This document shows, piece after piece, positions 10,401-20,870 of a stretch of 64,000 bases of DNA. The position numbers and the translations under genes are program-made. This stretch comes from Symbiodinium natans. Lineage: Eukaryota > Sar > Dinophyceae > Suessiales > Symbiodiniaceae. How positions within the stretch are numbered: position 1 is the first letter of the stretch; each line of letters starts with the position of its first letter. The notes beneath the pieces were generated by a model. It did no database searches and was not told the origin of the DNA. It saw only the letters and a program-made list of their open reading frames with translations. The stretch spans positions 2,501 to 66,500 of the forward strand of contig CAJNDS010000796.1 in assembly GCA_905221605.1 (NCBI GenBank), given 5' to 3'.

Positions 10401-10487
10401 CCGCGCGCGCGCTCTGGCGTGCGCACGCAAGCCTCCGGTGCGATGTTGTTGGTCAGCGCCGCCACCACGAAGCCGGCTGCGCGTAGT
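10401..10487 (-). CDS. HAD-like hydrolase exon with motif II (ALTNN)
   Basis: Encodes LRAAGFVVAALTNNIAPEA and a basic tail. LRxxGFxVAALTNN is motif II of the epoxide-hydrolase-N/ACAD10 HAD subgroup, with the conserved Thr. Acceptor is GGCGCGCAG|A. The first base A completes the Arg codon begun in exon 11247-11290 (CAG AG|A), so AITRQ-R-LRAAGF is continuous. The 3' limit is uncertain because the frame runs on through a C-rich tract; a GTAGGG donor is possible. Confidence 0.82.
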
Positions 10488-10518
10488 CTGCGCGCGCCAC
10501 GTGCTTTTGGATGCTTTG

Positions 10519-10676
10519 AGGGTTTAGGGTTTAGGGGCTTTAGGGGCTTTAGGGGCTTTAGGGGCTTTAGGGGCTTTAGGGGCTTTAGGGGCTTTAGGGG
10601 CTTTAGGGGCTTTAGGGGCTTTAGGGGCTTTAGGGGCTTTAGGGGCTTTAGGGGCTTTAGGGGCTTTAGGGGCCTT
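10519..10676 (+). repeat. CTTTAGGGG 9-mer array
   Basis: About sixteen tandem copies of CTTTAGGGG, a telomere-like variant of period 9. The period divisible by three creates long spurious frames on both strands (FRG repeats, PKA repeats), which are not genes. On the minus strand it lies near the 3' end of the intron preceding exon 10401-10487's acceptor. Confidence 0.9.
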
Positions 10677-11246
10677 GGGGGTCCTTGAGGGCTTTTTGTT
10701 TAGGCTGTTCGGGTTTTCAATCACTTTAGGGTGCTCGCAGGTGGTTTGGGTGTTGGGGGGGCGGGGGGGGGGGGGGGGTGGGGGGCCGGTTCTAGGAGGG
10801 TTTGTGAGAGTTTTGCAAATTGAGGGGGGAGGGTCTGTCTGTCTGTCCTTAAACCCTATTTTGGCAGCTACGTGGACCCGAAAAAAGACTGGGCGTTTGG
10901 GCCCCTTACGTTCTCTGCAGGAGGGGGAGGGCTTGGGGTGCCTCCACCCTAAAAACCCAAAACTTCCAAACCCTAAATCCGCAAAGCAACACCCTAAACT
11001 ACGGAAGCCCCAAAGCATCCAGAAAACACCCTAAACGAACCCATGCCCCCCCAAAAAATGCGACCGCTGGCCAGAAAGAAAACTCCTTACCCCGCAAACT
11101 CCCGCCCCCCCCCCCCCCCCAAACCTGGTTTAAAAGCCTAAACCCCGCCCGAGGACGGCAGCTAAAACCTAAACCCGTAAATGCCGAAACCCTAAACCCT
11201 AAACCCTAAACCCTAAACCCTAAACCCTAAACCCTAAACCCTAAAC

Positions 11247-11290
11247 CTCTGCCTCGTGATCGCCCGGAGCACAGGGGGCCGGGGGCGAGC
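11247..11290 (-). CDS. HAD-like hydrolase exon (PPVLRAITRQ)
   Basis: 44-nt exon encoding ARPRPPVLRAITRQ plus two bases. A rPxxLxAIxxLR segment directly before the LTNN motif is typical of this HAD subgroup. Acceptor is GGCTCCAAG; donor is CAGAG|GTTTAGGG, a GT donor that is itself the first telomere-like unit. CCCTAAA array 11186-11246 on one side and TTTAGGG array on the other make this the clearest example of the intron architecture. Confidence 0.8.
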
Positions 11291-11314
11291 CTTGGAGCCG
11301 GTTGGGTGTAGAGT

Positions 11315-11577
11315 TTAGGGTTTAGGGTTTAGGGTTTAGGGTTTAGGGTTTAGGGTTTAGGGTTTAGGGTTTAGGGTTTAGATTTTAGGGTTTAGGGTTT
11401 AGGGTTTAGGGTTTAGGGTTTAGGGTTTAGGGTTTAGGGTTTAGGGTTTAGGGTTTAGGGTTTAGGGTTTAGGGTTTAGGGTTTAGGGTTTAGGGTTTAG
11501 GGTTTAGGGTTTAGGGTTTAGGGTTTAGGGTTTAGGGTTTAGGGTTTAGGGTTTAGGGTGTAGGGTGTAGGGTTTAG
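11315..11577 (+). repeat. Longest TTTAGGG array in the window
   Basis: About 37 nearly perfect TTTAGGG units, the longest run here. On the coding strand it is the C-rich 3' end (CCCTAAA)n of the intron upstream of exon 11247-11290. Single-copy sequence on both sides shows it is internal, not a chromosome end. Confidence 0.92.
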
Positions 11578-11783
11578 GGAGGGTTGAAAATTCATTGGCC
11601 CGGGGTCAGTTGAAGAGCCGTAGGGGCTTTGCCCCCGAAACCGCATACCCCCCCCCCCCTGCCAAACTCCCCCTAACCCCCCCTAAGCCCCCTAAAACCC
11701 AAAACCCTAAACCCTAAACCTTAAACCCTAAACCCTAAACCCTAACCCACCCCCCGCCCCCCACCCCCCAAGAACCGAAAGAC

Positions 11784-11873
11784 AGACCCTTCAGGGTTAA
11801 TGGGGCGAGGCACGCCGCCCTCCTTGATGGCCACCTGCAAGTCTCGCCAGCCGTCCTCGGGCGCTTGCAGCGG
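11784..11873 (-). CDS. Likely HAD gene exon (GWRDLQVAIKEGG)
   Basis: 90-nt open exon (30 codons) encoding PLQAPEDGWRDLQVAIKEGG and ten further residues. Acceptor AAAG|CCG sits immediately inside a TTTAGGG array; donor is TCT|GTCTTT. It starts and ends in phase 0, as exon 11247-11290 starts. It falls where the helical cap between HAD motifs I and II is expected, but the sequence itself is not diagnostic. Confidence 0.55.
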
Positions 11874-13241
11874 CTTTAGGGTTTAGGGTTTAGGGTTTAG
11901 GGTGCAGGGTTTAGGGCTTAGGGTTTAGGGTTTAGGGTTTAGGGTTTAGGGTTTAGGGTTTAGGGTTTAGGGTTTCGGTTTTAGGGTTTAGGGCTAAGAG
12001 CTTAGAGGGCTTAAGGCGCTTAAGGGGCTTCAGGCTGTAGGGCTTCGTGTTTGGGTTCAGAGCTTCGAGTTTAGGGTTTAGGGGTTAGGGTTGAGGGTTG
12101 GGCTTCAGCATGAAATTTGGGGTTTAGGGCTTCGGGTGTCGGGTTTGGGTTTTAGAGGCTGAGGGTCCAGGGTTCAGAGTTGAGTTGGCGTTGAGGGTTC
12201 AGTTTAGGGTTCAGGAGTTAAGGGTGTAAGGATGGAATTGTGTGCTGATCTAAACTTGATCTAAACTATGGACCACTATTGAAGTATGTTCCTTATAGAG
12301 TTTAGGGGTTAGGGAAGAAATTTGTCCAGGTTCATCCCGTTTAGCCACCAGGGCTGGCAGGAAGGGCATTCGGGGCTGAAGGTTCAGGGACAACCATAAA
12401 TGCTACATACCGCACCACTAGGAAACCTGATCATATAAGCCTGGCAAAACAAAAAACCCTAAAGCCCTGAAGCCCTCAAGCCTAAACCCAATTTCTCCAA
12501 GGCTTACCGTCAAACGGTTCCCCCTAAATCTTAAATGCGATAGCCCCCTCCGCATGCCAATATCGTATTATGCACCTCTAGAGAAACCCTGAGGCCTAAG
12601 CCCTTAACCCTAAACCCTAAACCCTAAGCCCTAAGCCCTGAGCCCTAAACCCTAAACCCTAAGCCCTGAGCCCTAAGCCCCAAGCCCTACACCCTAAAGC
12701 CTAAGCACCAATCCCTACACCCCTACGCACGCAACTTCACTTCAAAGCGCGCATGAGCCTTTCACCCGGAACCGTCATCCCTGAAGCCCTCATGCCCAAC
12801 AACCAAAAGCCCTAAACCTTGTAGGGTTTAGGGTTTAGGGTTTAGGATTTAGGGTTTAGGGTTTAGGGTTTAGGGTTCAGTGGGTTATCTGGAGTGGATG
12901 TAGGGGGCCCTTGAAACACCAAAAAGCTTTACGGCTTAGACAGGGCCGTCGAGGGATGAGGGTCCTTTGCAACTCGAAAACACTGCCAAATCAACTCCAT
13001 TTGTAGTTTCCAGAGATGCCCCACCACCCCTCCGACCCGAAACCCGAAACACTGAACCCTAACCCGAAGAAGTACTTCTGACCAACTCCTCCTGAGCCAC
13101 CTGGAGGTTTTATGGCTTAGAACTTATGGCGGGCATATAGGGGTTTTCAGTGGCTTAAGGAAGCCTAGGGTTCAGGGTTTTGGGTTTCGCGTTTAGGGTT
13201 TAGGGTTTAGGGCTTAGGGTGTAGGGTTTCGAACCCTAAAC

Positions 13242-13318
13242 CCTGTACAAAAAAAAGAAAGCGTCTCTTGCCCCAAGGTGTCGATGCCCAGGGAGATGCC
13301 ATCGGCGAAGCCCTTGTC
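13242..13318 (-). CDS. Candidate exon (GFADGISLGIDTLG)
   Basis: 77-nt island on the minus strand: acceptor AAGGCCAG|GAC, donor ACAGG|GTTTAGGG, frame DKGFADGISLGIDTLGQETL plus five residues. It has the same flanking-array arrangement as the supported exons. It could belong to the HAD cap; no diagnostic motif. Confidence 0.4.
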
Positions 13319-13689
13319 CTGGCCTTGCTAGCCACGCACATCTGGCTCTAACCCTGGCTTAGGGTTTCGGCTCTGGGGTTCACATGCCCTGAAGCCCGAA
13401 GCCCTGAACCCTAGAACCCTGAAACCCGAAATTTCGAATCCTGAAACCCTAAAACGTCACCCTAAACCCTAAACTCTAAACTCTAAACCCTAAACCCTAA
13501 ACTCTAAACCCTAAACCCTAAACTCTAAACCATACACCCTAAACCCGAAGGCCGAAAGCGCTACAGCCCTCAAGAGGGCTTAAGGGCGTACGGCCGAGAC
13601 GAAAGCTTCGGCCACCCCAAACAGCCACCAGTCCCCTGAAGGCCTAAACCCTAAACTCTAAACCCTAAACCCTGGACCCTCATACTCCT

Positions 13690-14700
13690 TCCGACACATA
13701 CATTACGCATGCCACATGCCTGATCCTAAACTCCACCTAGTAATAGTTGTATGAGAATAGTACGAAAAGCATTCTAACCCAAAACGCTCAGACTCCTACC
13801 GGTGCATATCCATCTTCTATATTTAGATATATATATATATATATATATGTGCTGCCCCCGGTTTGGTTGTCCGCACTTTCTTGGCTACGTATGTTCCCCC
13901 CCCACACCCTTCTACTGCCGCGAAAGATCCAAAGCCCTAAGACCAAGGTGTTTCGTTCAAAACACATATGTAACTTTAGGAGTCGGGCTAGGTCTCCATT
14001 ATACCTTTGAGGCCAGCCGCCTATTTCGGCCTGTCTTTAATTCGAAGTACTAGTTAGAACCACACAAAGCCAGAACCGCAACGTCGAGCTATAACCAAGC
14101 TATGTTTAGGTTTTCCACGATCTCACCATATCGAGTCTCGCAATAGGTCTGCACCTTTATGTACACATGGCACAATAGTTAGATTACTACGTACCGTAAT
14201 GCACACGGCACGCTACTTAGATAAACGTGCAATGTAATCTCGCATTCGTTGAATCAATCTCTCTCTGACATTCGGTTCTCCGCCAGATCAATAGTTTACA
14301 CCGTTTAGGTTAGCTGAAGAGTATACATAAGTGTCGTCCAAGGTATGAGTGAGTTCCCGCAGAGTCTCTACAATAGGCTGGGAATGGAACAGCTTGCTGC
14401 CGCTTGTTTGTCACCATGCCACCAAGTCGTTGCTGACCTGCTCCGGCGTAGCGCCCACGGTCACTGGTCGCCAAGAAACATGCGTTCAGGCTCGTTAACT
14501 GATGCCCCACGCGGCTCTTGATTTGACCGAAATGGAATTCTGAAATTTGTTCTGTTACCTTTTCTGGCCATTGGAACTCTTTCAGGATGCAAGAGCAACC
14601 TCTAAATCAAGTTCCCCAAGCAGAACAATTTGTTCCACGATGTCACTCGCGACCAGGTGATCCAGCACCATTTCTCGCCAGGAGCGTGTTCATTAAAGTA
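13690..14700. other. One-kb unique segment free of telomere-like repeats
   Basis: Low-GC single-copy-looking DNA with an (AT)n run at 13827-13848. On the minus strand one frame at about 14,585-14,690 (EMVLDHLVASDIVEQIVLLG, then a stop) and one at 14,839 (GCCATGG, MANVPVEDFTCLRGG) look protein-like. Neither could be tied to splice sites or to a family. They are noted as possible exons only. Confidence 0.35.
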
Positions 14701-15219
14701 GGGTTTAGGGTTCAGGGTTTAGGGTGTAGGATTTTGTAGGTTTTGGATGAAGCAGCGGCTGTGAAGCACGTAGCCACTCGTGGAGTCAGGCGAAGAACCG
14801 CCTCGAAGGCAAGTAAAATCTTCGACCGGAACGTTGGCCATGGCAGGAAACTGAAACAGCGCCTTACCAAGCGCGAATCCTCAACCTAGGCTTTGCCGGT
14901 TTCGGGTTGTCGGTTCCCCGAATAGAGTGTAGGCCGAAACCCTGACAACCTAAACCCCCATAATCCCCGAATAGAGTGTAGGCCGAAACCCTGACAACCT
15001 AAACCCCTTAGTCCCTAAACCCTGAACCCGAAACCCTCGGATCCCGACTCCCCAAACCTTAAATCCCCCTAGCCCCTAACCCTAAGCCCTAAACCCCAAA
15101 CCCCCTAAACCCTAAACCCCAAACCCTAAACCCCAAACCCCACCCTAAGCCCTAAACCCTAAGCCCTAAACCCCAAACCCTAAACCCCAAACCCTAAACC
15201 CCAAACCCCCAAACCCTAA

Positions 15220-17740
15220 ACCCGAAAGCCTTGGATCCCAGAGCTCCCTCAGGCCCCTGGAAGCTGAGGCCCCAGGCATTCCTTCAAGGCGGCCTGCGGG
15301 CAAAGCCGGGCGGAGTTAGGGTTTAGGGTTTAGGGGGTTAGGGGTTTAGGGTTTAGGGTTTAGGGTTTAGGGTTTGGGGTTTAGGGTTTAGGGTTTAGGG
15401 TTTTGGGTTTTGGGTTTAGGGTTTTGGGTTTAGGGTTGTAGGGTTGTAGGGTTTTAGGGTTTTAGGGTTTTAGGGTTTTAGGGTTTTAGGGTTTTAGGGA
15501 TTTAGGGTTTTAGGGTTTTAGGGATTTAGGGTTTAGGGTTTTAGGGTTCAAGGCTTGGGGGAGTTCGGGCTGAAGGGGGTTACATAACTAAACCACAGTC
15601 TGAACTCAGGCTGTGATGTAGGCTTCCTGACCTGTCACCCTACTTCTGGCTACCCGTGAACCTTCAAGTAGCTGCTAAACCCTGGACGCAAGACTTAAGG
15701 CTTGCGGCTTCCCGAGACCCGAAACCCGAAACCCGAAAACCGTAACCCTAAACCCCAAGCCCCTAGACCTCACCCCGGAGTCTAACCAAGTAGCCCTAAA
15801 CCCTAAACCCTAAACCCTGAACCTAAACCCTAAACCCGAGTTAGCCCCAACAAAAGCACAGGAGCACCGAAACCACAAGGGCCTCGGCAAATTGGCTCCA
15901 AGCCTCTGGCTCTGAGCGAAAAGGGTTTAGGGTTTAGGGTTTAGGGTTTAGGGTTTAGGGTTTAGGGTTTAGGGTTTAAGGTTTAGGGGGGTTTTAGGGC
16001 TTTTGGGGTTCAGGCTTTAGGTTCTCGCTTAACCATAAACCCTGAGCCCTCACGCAACCTAGAGGGCTTGTAGGGCTTGGAGCTTTCAGGGCTTAGGAGA
16101 CTGTTCCCGTGAGGCCTCGGGCGAGTGTCCCGTGTTTAGGCATGCATGTGGGGTTTCACGGAACCCTTAGCTCGAAGCCTTGAGGGCTTAGACGGTTTAG
16201 GGTTGGCCCATTCGAAAGTAGTTGAAAACGCTTGCCCCCTCCCCTCTCCCCCTGTAGGGGTAGAGGGTTTAGCATCTGGGGCTTTAGCATTTCGGGTTTG
16301 GGGCTTCGGGTTTGGAGAGTTTAGGGGTTGGAGAGCTTAGGCGTTAAGCCCTGAACGGCTCTGATTTCCCGCAGGTCCAACACCTTCCTCCCCCCTCCGC
16401 CCTCCCCCCTCCCCCCTCCCCCCTTTCGTTGCTTCTTGTGCCTAGGTTCACGGCTTACGTCCTAAGGTTTAAAGATTTGGGGCTCTCTGGGTGGGAACTT
16501 ACGTGCCACAAAGCCCTGCAACTGCAGGAGCCCCACACAAAGCAGATGCCTCCACATCCAAAGCTCAGGGTTTAGGGTTGCATCCCCCAAACTCAGGTTT
16601 AGGGTTTAATTAGGGTTAGGGCCTTGGGTTCTTAGGGCTTAAGGTTAAGGGCTTTGCATAGGCCGAGGGTTTCAAGAGCTTTGCAGGTATAGGGCTTAGG
16701 GTTTAGGATTTAGGGCTTAGGGTTTTACAGGGCTTAGGGGACCTACTGGCAAGGTTTAGGGTTTAAGGTTTAATTAGGTTCAGGGCTTAGGGGATTTGCA
16801 GGATCGGGGCACTTAGCAAGTAGGTACAAAGTAGCAAAACATGTAGCCTGATCATCATCCCCCCCCCCCCCTTCACTCAGCTTAGGGGTGGATCTGGTGG
16901 GCTAGTTAACGACCCCTAACTAGGTCGCCCAGAAACCTAGGGTTAAAAAGGGTGCCTTTTTTTGCCTACAGGGGCCTATAAGGGAACCTAAACCCCCTAA
17001 AAAAGGAATAAGGGCACTGCTGGGCATTCTAGCGAAATACCTTAAACCCCAACTCCCTGAGCCTCGCGCCAGCTGCCCTCGCTCGGTAGCCGCCCAGGTG
17101 CTCGAAGAGAAGAGGAAGAGGTTCAGATCCTTAAGGCTCACCCTAAAACCCTAAAACCCTAAACCCTGAAACCCTAAAAACCCTAAAAACCCTAAAAACC
17201 CTAAAACCCTAAAATCCTAAACCCCTAGACCCCTGAACCCCTGAACCTCAAGCTTGGAGCCCTAAACCAGGATTTAGGGCACGGGGTGTCGCATTTCGCC
17301 CCAGAGCCCATAGCCCATAGCCCCTAAACCCTAAACCCTGAACCCTAAACCCTAAACCCTAAACCCTGGGAGTTGTTGCACGCGAAGGCTCGCTGGTGCT
17401 TGCGGGGCCTTTCGGGCATTCTCAGTTTTTTGAGGGGGTGCGTTAGGGTTTGGTGTCTTGAGGGTTTAGCCTGAACCCTAAACCCTAAACCCCAAACCCC
17501 AAACCCTAAACCCTAAACCCTAAACCCAAAACCCTAAATGAACCCTTGAGGTTTAGGGTCCACTGAGCGTTTGCGGGCTCGGGGAGTGAGAGCGTGTTGC
17601 AGTCGGCGGTTTGGGACCTTGGGGGCCAAAAATGGGGTTTCTGTTGGAGTTTAGGGCCATGTTTAGGGTTTAGGGTTTAGGTTTAGGGTTTAGGGTTTAG
17701 GGTTTAGGGTTTAGGGTTTAGGGTTTAGGGTTTAGGGTTC
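15220..17740. other. Cluster of exon-like islands between inverted arrays
   Basis: Islands at about 15,225-15,315, 15,838-15,920, 16,510-16,560, 17,050-17,135, 17,365-17,435 and 17,545-17,640 each lie between CCCTAAA and TTTAGGG repeats. Each has a minus-strand frame with AG/GT or AG/GC borders, for example acceptor GCTTTGCCCGCAG at 15.3 kb and donor GTAAGT near 16.5 kb. Several frames are open on both strands, so individual exons are not asserted. Confidence 0.35.
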
Positions 17741-17878
17741 GGCAGCTCCGGGTCGAGCAATCTCTAGTAGAGCCGTTGTTTCGATTCTAGAAAAAGCCAC
17801 CCACCCAGAGAATCCCAAAACATTAAGAAATGTAAAGTTCACATTTTTCATCCGTAAGCCCTGTCCCTCAACTCATTT

Positions 17879-18262
17879 GATTCATTCTACTCGTATTCGT
17901 TTTCATTCTGCTCGTTTTCATTCTGCTCGTATGCGTTTCTTTCTGCCCGTATTCATTCCGCTCGTATTCGTTCCCTCTCTGCTCGTATTCAATCTCTCTC
18001 TGCTCGTATTCATTATGCTCGTATTCGTTCTCTCTCTGCTCGTATTCATTCTGCTCGTATTCGTTCTCTTTCTGCTCGTGTTCATTTTGCTCGTGTTCGT
18101 TCTCTTGCTGCTCGTATTCGTTCTCTCTCTGCTCGATTTCAGTCTGCTCATGTTCGTTGTCTTTCTGTTCGTATTCAATCTGCTCGTATTCGTTCTTTTC
18201 TGCTCGTCTCGTGTTCGTTCTCGTTCTTCTCGTATTCATTCCGCTCGTATTCGTTCTCTCTC
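17879..18262. repeat. CTCGTATTCGTT minisatellite
   Basis: About 380 bp of imperfect tandem units built from CTCGTATTCGTT or CTCGTATTCATT plus CTCTCTCTG. The units of 15 and 21 bp keep frames open on both strands (minus: NEYEQRENEYEQ-type). There is no start, splice or domain evidence, so it is treated as a minisatellite rather than a gene. Confidence 0.8.
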
Positions 18263-18266
18263 TCTG

Positions 18267-18343
18267 CTCCTGGACCGCTCCCGCCATGACAGAAGGGAGT
18301 GGGGATTGGGGACTCTGTCATGGAGCGGTCCAGGGTCCAGGAG
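18267..18343. repeat. Imperfect inverted repeat
   Basis: CTCCTGGACCGCTCC...CATGACAGA (18267-18293) pairs with TCTGTCATGGAGCGGTCCAGG...CAGGAG (18314-18343) across a loop of about 20 nt. A stable hairpin is expected in RNA or single-stranded DNA. It directly abuts the minisatellite. Confidence 0.75.
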
Positions 18344-18483
18344 CCCAAAGAGAGGCACGGTCACCGAGGAACTTTCAGTCGCACCAAAATAAGAAACACC
18401 TAATTTTGTTAACCTCATGTTTTTTGTTTGCTTACCTCTGTTTTTGGCTTTTCCCCACCCCACCCTCGAACCACTCAAGATGA

Positions 18484-18720
18484 GACAGACTAAGAAGGGG
18501 CTTGCTGAGGCGCTGATGGCTTACATTCTGGATTTTTGTTTTGCTTGATGGGGTGCTGATCTAAAGTTCCACGGTGACCGTGCCTCTTTGTGGCCGTCTC
18601 GTTGGTTGTTTTGGCACGCTTTCAGCTGCCTGGCTTCCACATGGTTGCTTTGGAATTAGTGCCCCGGTGACCGCACCTCATTTTTGAAAGTTGCCCGGCC
18701 CCGCAAAGCCTTCATCTTCA
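18484..18720. other. Unique intergenic or intronic DNA with CGGTGACCG motifs
   Basis: No gene recognised. The near-palindrome CACGGTGACCGTG occurs at about 18,572, with variants at 18,357 and 18,664, and again near 63,331. Confidence 0.4.
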
Positions 18721-18795
18721 TCTGGCCCAGTCCCAGGTTTTCAAGCCCAGAATGGGGGTCTGGCCCAGAAGAGGGGGTGTGTGGAAAGGGGTTGG

Positions 18796-18905
18796 GGGGG
18801 GGGGGTTAGGTGGGGGTGTAGGGGGGGGGTAGGGGGGGGTAGGGGGGGGGGGGGGGGGGGGGGGGAAAGGGGGGGGGGTGGGGTCGGGGTGGGTAGGCGG
18901 CGGGC
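18796..18905 (+). repeat. Poly-G tract with T/A interruptions
   Basis: Runs of 6 to 20 G separated by single T, A or C. The Pro-rich and Gly-rich frames across it are artefacts. Strong G-quadruplex potential on the plus strand. Confidence 0.85.
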
Positions 18906-19324
18906 AGGGGGGCCACATTATCCTTTCATCCAAGCCCTAGCCCTAAATTCAATTTTCTAGGTCCCTAAACCTCAAAACCTTATATCCAGTCTAACTCCTA
19001 AACCATCCCGAAGCCCAAACAACTCAGAGCAAACTCATCCACTCCACAAGATCCACTCTCCTTCTCACTCTGCGGCTTAGGGTTCAGGGTTTAGGGTTTG
19101 GGGGTTTCGGGTTAGGGTTTAGGGTTTCGGGACTAGGGTTTAGGGTTTTGGGTGCTTGTAAACACGTAGTTTTCCGGTCCTCTCAACATAAAACCAACAA
19201 AACCAAGAGCCCTAAACCCTAAAGCCCTAGACCCTCCAAACGCACCCCTAAACCTATCCCCAAACCCCTGGATCCTAAACCCTAAACCCTAAACCCTAAA
19301 CCCTAACCCTAAACCCTAAACCCC

Positions 19325-19425
19325 GGAACAACAAAAGCTCGCGAGTAAGAACGCCAAAAACAGCCCAAGGCTCGCTGATGCCACGCTCAGTGCAAAAGCT
19401 CCTTTCTCCGAGCTGCCGGGGGTTT
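19325..19425 (-). other. Exon-like island, possibly membrane segment
   Basis: Minus-strand island between CCCTAAA and TTTAGGG repeats with acceptor CCGGCAG and GG|GTTTAGGG at the other end. Two frames are open; one reads ASLGLFLAFLLASFCCSG, like a transmembrane segment, the other GISEPWAVFGVLTRELLL. Frame is undecided. Confidence 0.35.
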
Positions 19426-19699
19426 AGGGTTTAGGGTTGGGTTTGGGGTGCAGAGTTTTGGACCCCAAACCGTGAAACCGTTTAGGGTTTAGGGTTCAGG
19501 GTTCAGGGTTCAGGGTGTAGGGTTTAGGGTTTGGAGTTCAGGGCTTCGGGTTTAGGGTTTAGGGTTTAGGGTTTAGGGTTTAGGGTTTAGGGTTTAGGTT
19601 TTAGGGTTTAGGGTTTAGGGTTCAGGGCTTCGGGGACCAAGGGCTGCAGGGCTTACGCGGTTCTGGGATGTTCTGGGGCTGAAGGAGCTCAAGCAGCGA

Positions 19700-20250
19700 C
19701 TTCTGAGCTCTCTGTGCCACATGTCGTAGCAGCACATATACTTTACTGTAGTCTATCAAAAGGGCATGTAAAGGTGGTATCATATGATGGTCTAGTAACG
19801 TATATGCATATGTGATAGTATCGCTATGATATATTATGTTCTGGTATGTTGTGGTAGTGCATTGCTAGCGAATACTCATTCTGGCACTACGGCATGTTTT
19901 TGTGTCTAACTATACATCGTAGTATACAATAATGCATCGTGTACGAGAGTATACTATACTACAGTCTGATGTACTATAGTATATGACAATCTGCCAAAGC
20001 ACATCGTAAAATGTGACGGGAAACATAGTCTATTATCGCATGTACTCGTGCATCATACTGCATTGCAGCAATACTGTGTTTGGCAGGCGGCGCTGTCAAG
20101 GTTTAGGGCAGAGGAAGCGCACAGCCCTCTACAAGTATGCAACTATTGCAAGATAGGTCCCTCATCATCTTTACCTGTTTTCTCAATGCTTCTTGAGCTG
20201 CTTCTTTCGGTTGGGAAATTTCTTTGCAATTCTTTGCAAATGTAGGGTTT
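19700..20250. other. AT-rich unique segment
   Basis: Rich in TATAC/GTATA and short palindromic steps. A minus-strand frame near 19,650-19,710 (AQKSLLELLQPQNIPEPR) ends at a GTAAGC donor and may be an exon. Otherwise nothing coding is supported. Confidence 0.4.
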
Positions 20251-20280
20251 AGGGATTAGGGCTTAGGGATTAGGGCTTAC

Positions 20281-20380
20281 GGTTAAGAGTGGAGTGGAGC
20301 CCATGTGGCCTGATGGCCATGATCGGGGAGTCGACCACCACGCCCCCAATGTCGAAGATGACGGCCTGCCGAGCGATGCC
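20281..20380 (-). CDS. HAD-like hydrolase exon with motif I (FDIGGVVVDSP)
   Basis: 100-nt exon encoding GIARQAVIFDIGGVVVDSPI and more. FDxGGVxxxSP is motif I, whose first Asp is the HAD nucleophile. The usual second Asp is replaced by Gly, as I recall for ACAD10-type members, so general acid function may be altered. Acceptor is GGGCTCAG; donor is AACC|GTAAGC (a shorter form ending at ATCAG|GC is possible). The flanking repeats are reversed relative to most exons: TTTAGGG on the low side, CCCTAAA on the high side. Exons linking it to 11784-11873 are not resolved. Confidence 0.78.
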
Positions 20381-20803
20381 CTGAGCCCTGCATCCCCCAA
20401 ACCCTGAACCCTAAACCCTAAACCCTAAACCCCTGCAAACAAAACTCTGAACTCAAAACCCCCCCAAGCCCCGTAGGGTTTGGGGTTTAGGGCTTCGCCT
20501 TTGGGGTTTTAGGGCTTCGGTTCCCTAACTCCCCACTTCCCCGCTGAGAGCTACAAGCCAAAGTTCAATGGGCGCAGGGCTTTCTGAGCGTTTAGGGTTT
20601 AGGGGCTTTGGGTTGTGAGGCATGAGGTTTGGGACTACAGTTTGAGGGTTTAAGGGGTATCCTCCCGTTGCCTTCTTGGCCATCATGGAGGACATTGTCT
20701 CTGCGCCAGGCGGCGTGTGCGAGTGATGGCGCTGTATGAAGTCTGAGGTTTAGGAGCGCTTTGAAGAGGCTGTAACCCCTAGAAGCCTACAGCCCCACAC
20801 CCG

Positions 20804-20870
20804 CTACAGCTCTAATACCAGCCAGTCATCCAACTTCTTCAGAACTCGACTTGGGGTGCAGGCGTTGCAA
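20804..20870 (-). CDS. Candidate terminal exon with stop, upstream gene
   Basis: 67-nt minus-strand island: acceptor GGCCCTTTTTAG, frame CNACTPSRVLKKLDDWLVLE-L then TAG at 20804-20806. A pyrimidine-rich acceptor and a stop suggest the last exon of the gene upstream of the HAD gene, possibly the CNB gene. That would place two same-strand genes about 0.4 kb apart. No domain is recognisable. Confidence 0.4.

Noticed and set aside
10368-11018. Long frames with FRG repeats (plus) and PKA repeats (minus)
   Set aside because: They are translations of the CTTTAGGGG 9-mer array; the period is a multiple of three, so every frame without a stop stays open.
11315-11577. A true telomere or chromosome end
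   Set aside because: Arrays occur in both orientations throughout with single-copy DNA and exons on both sides; none is terminal.
17868-18287. 139-codon minus frame of NEYEQ repeats
   Set aside because: Explained by the minisatellite; both strands and several frames are open for the same reason.
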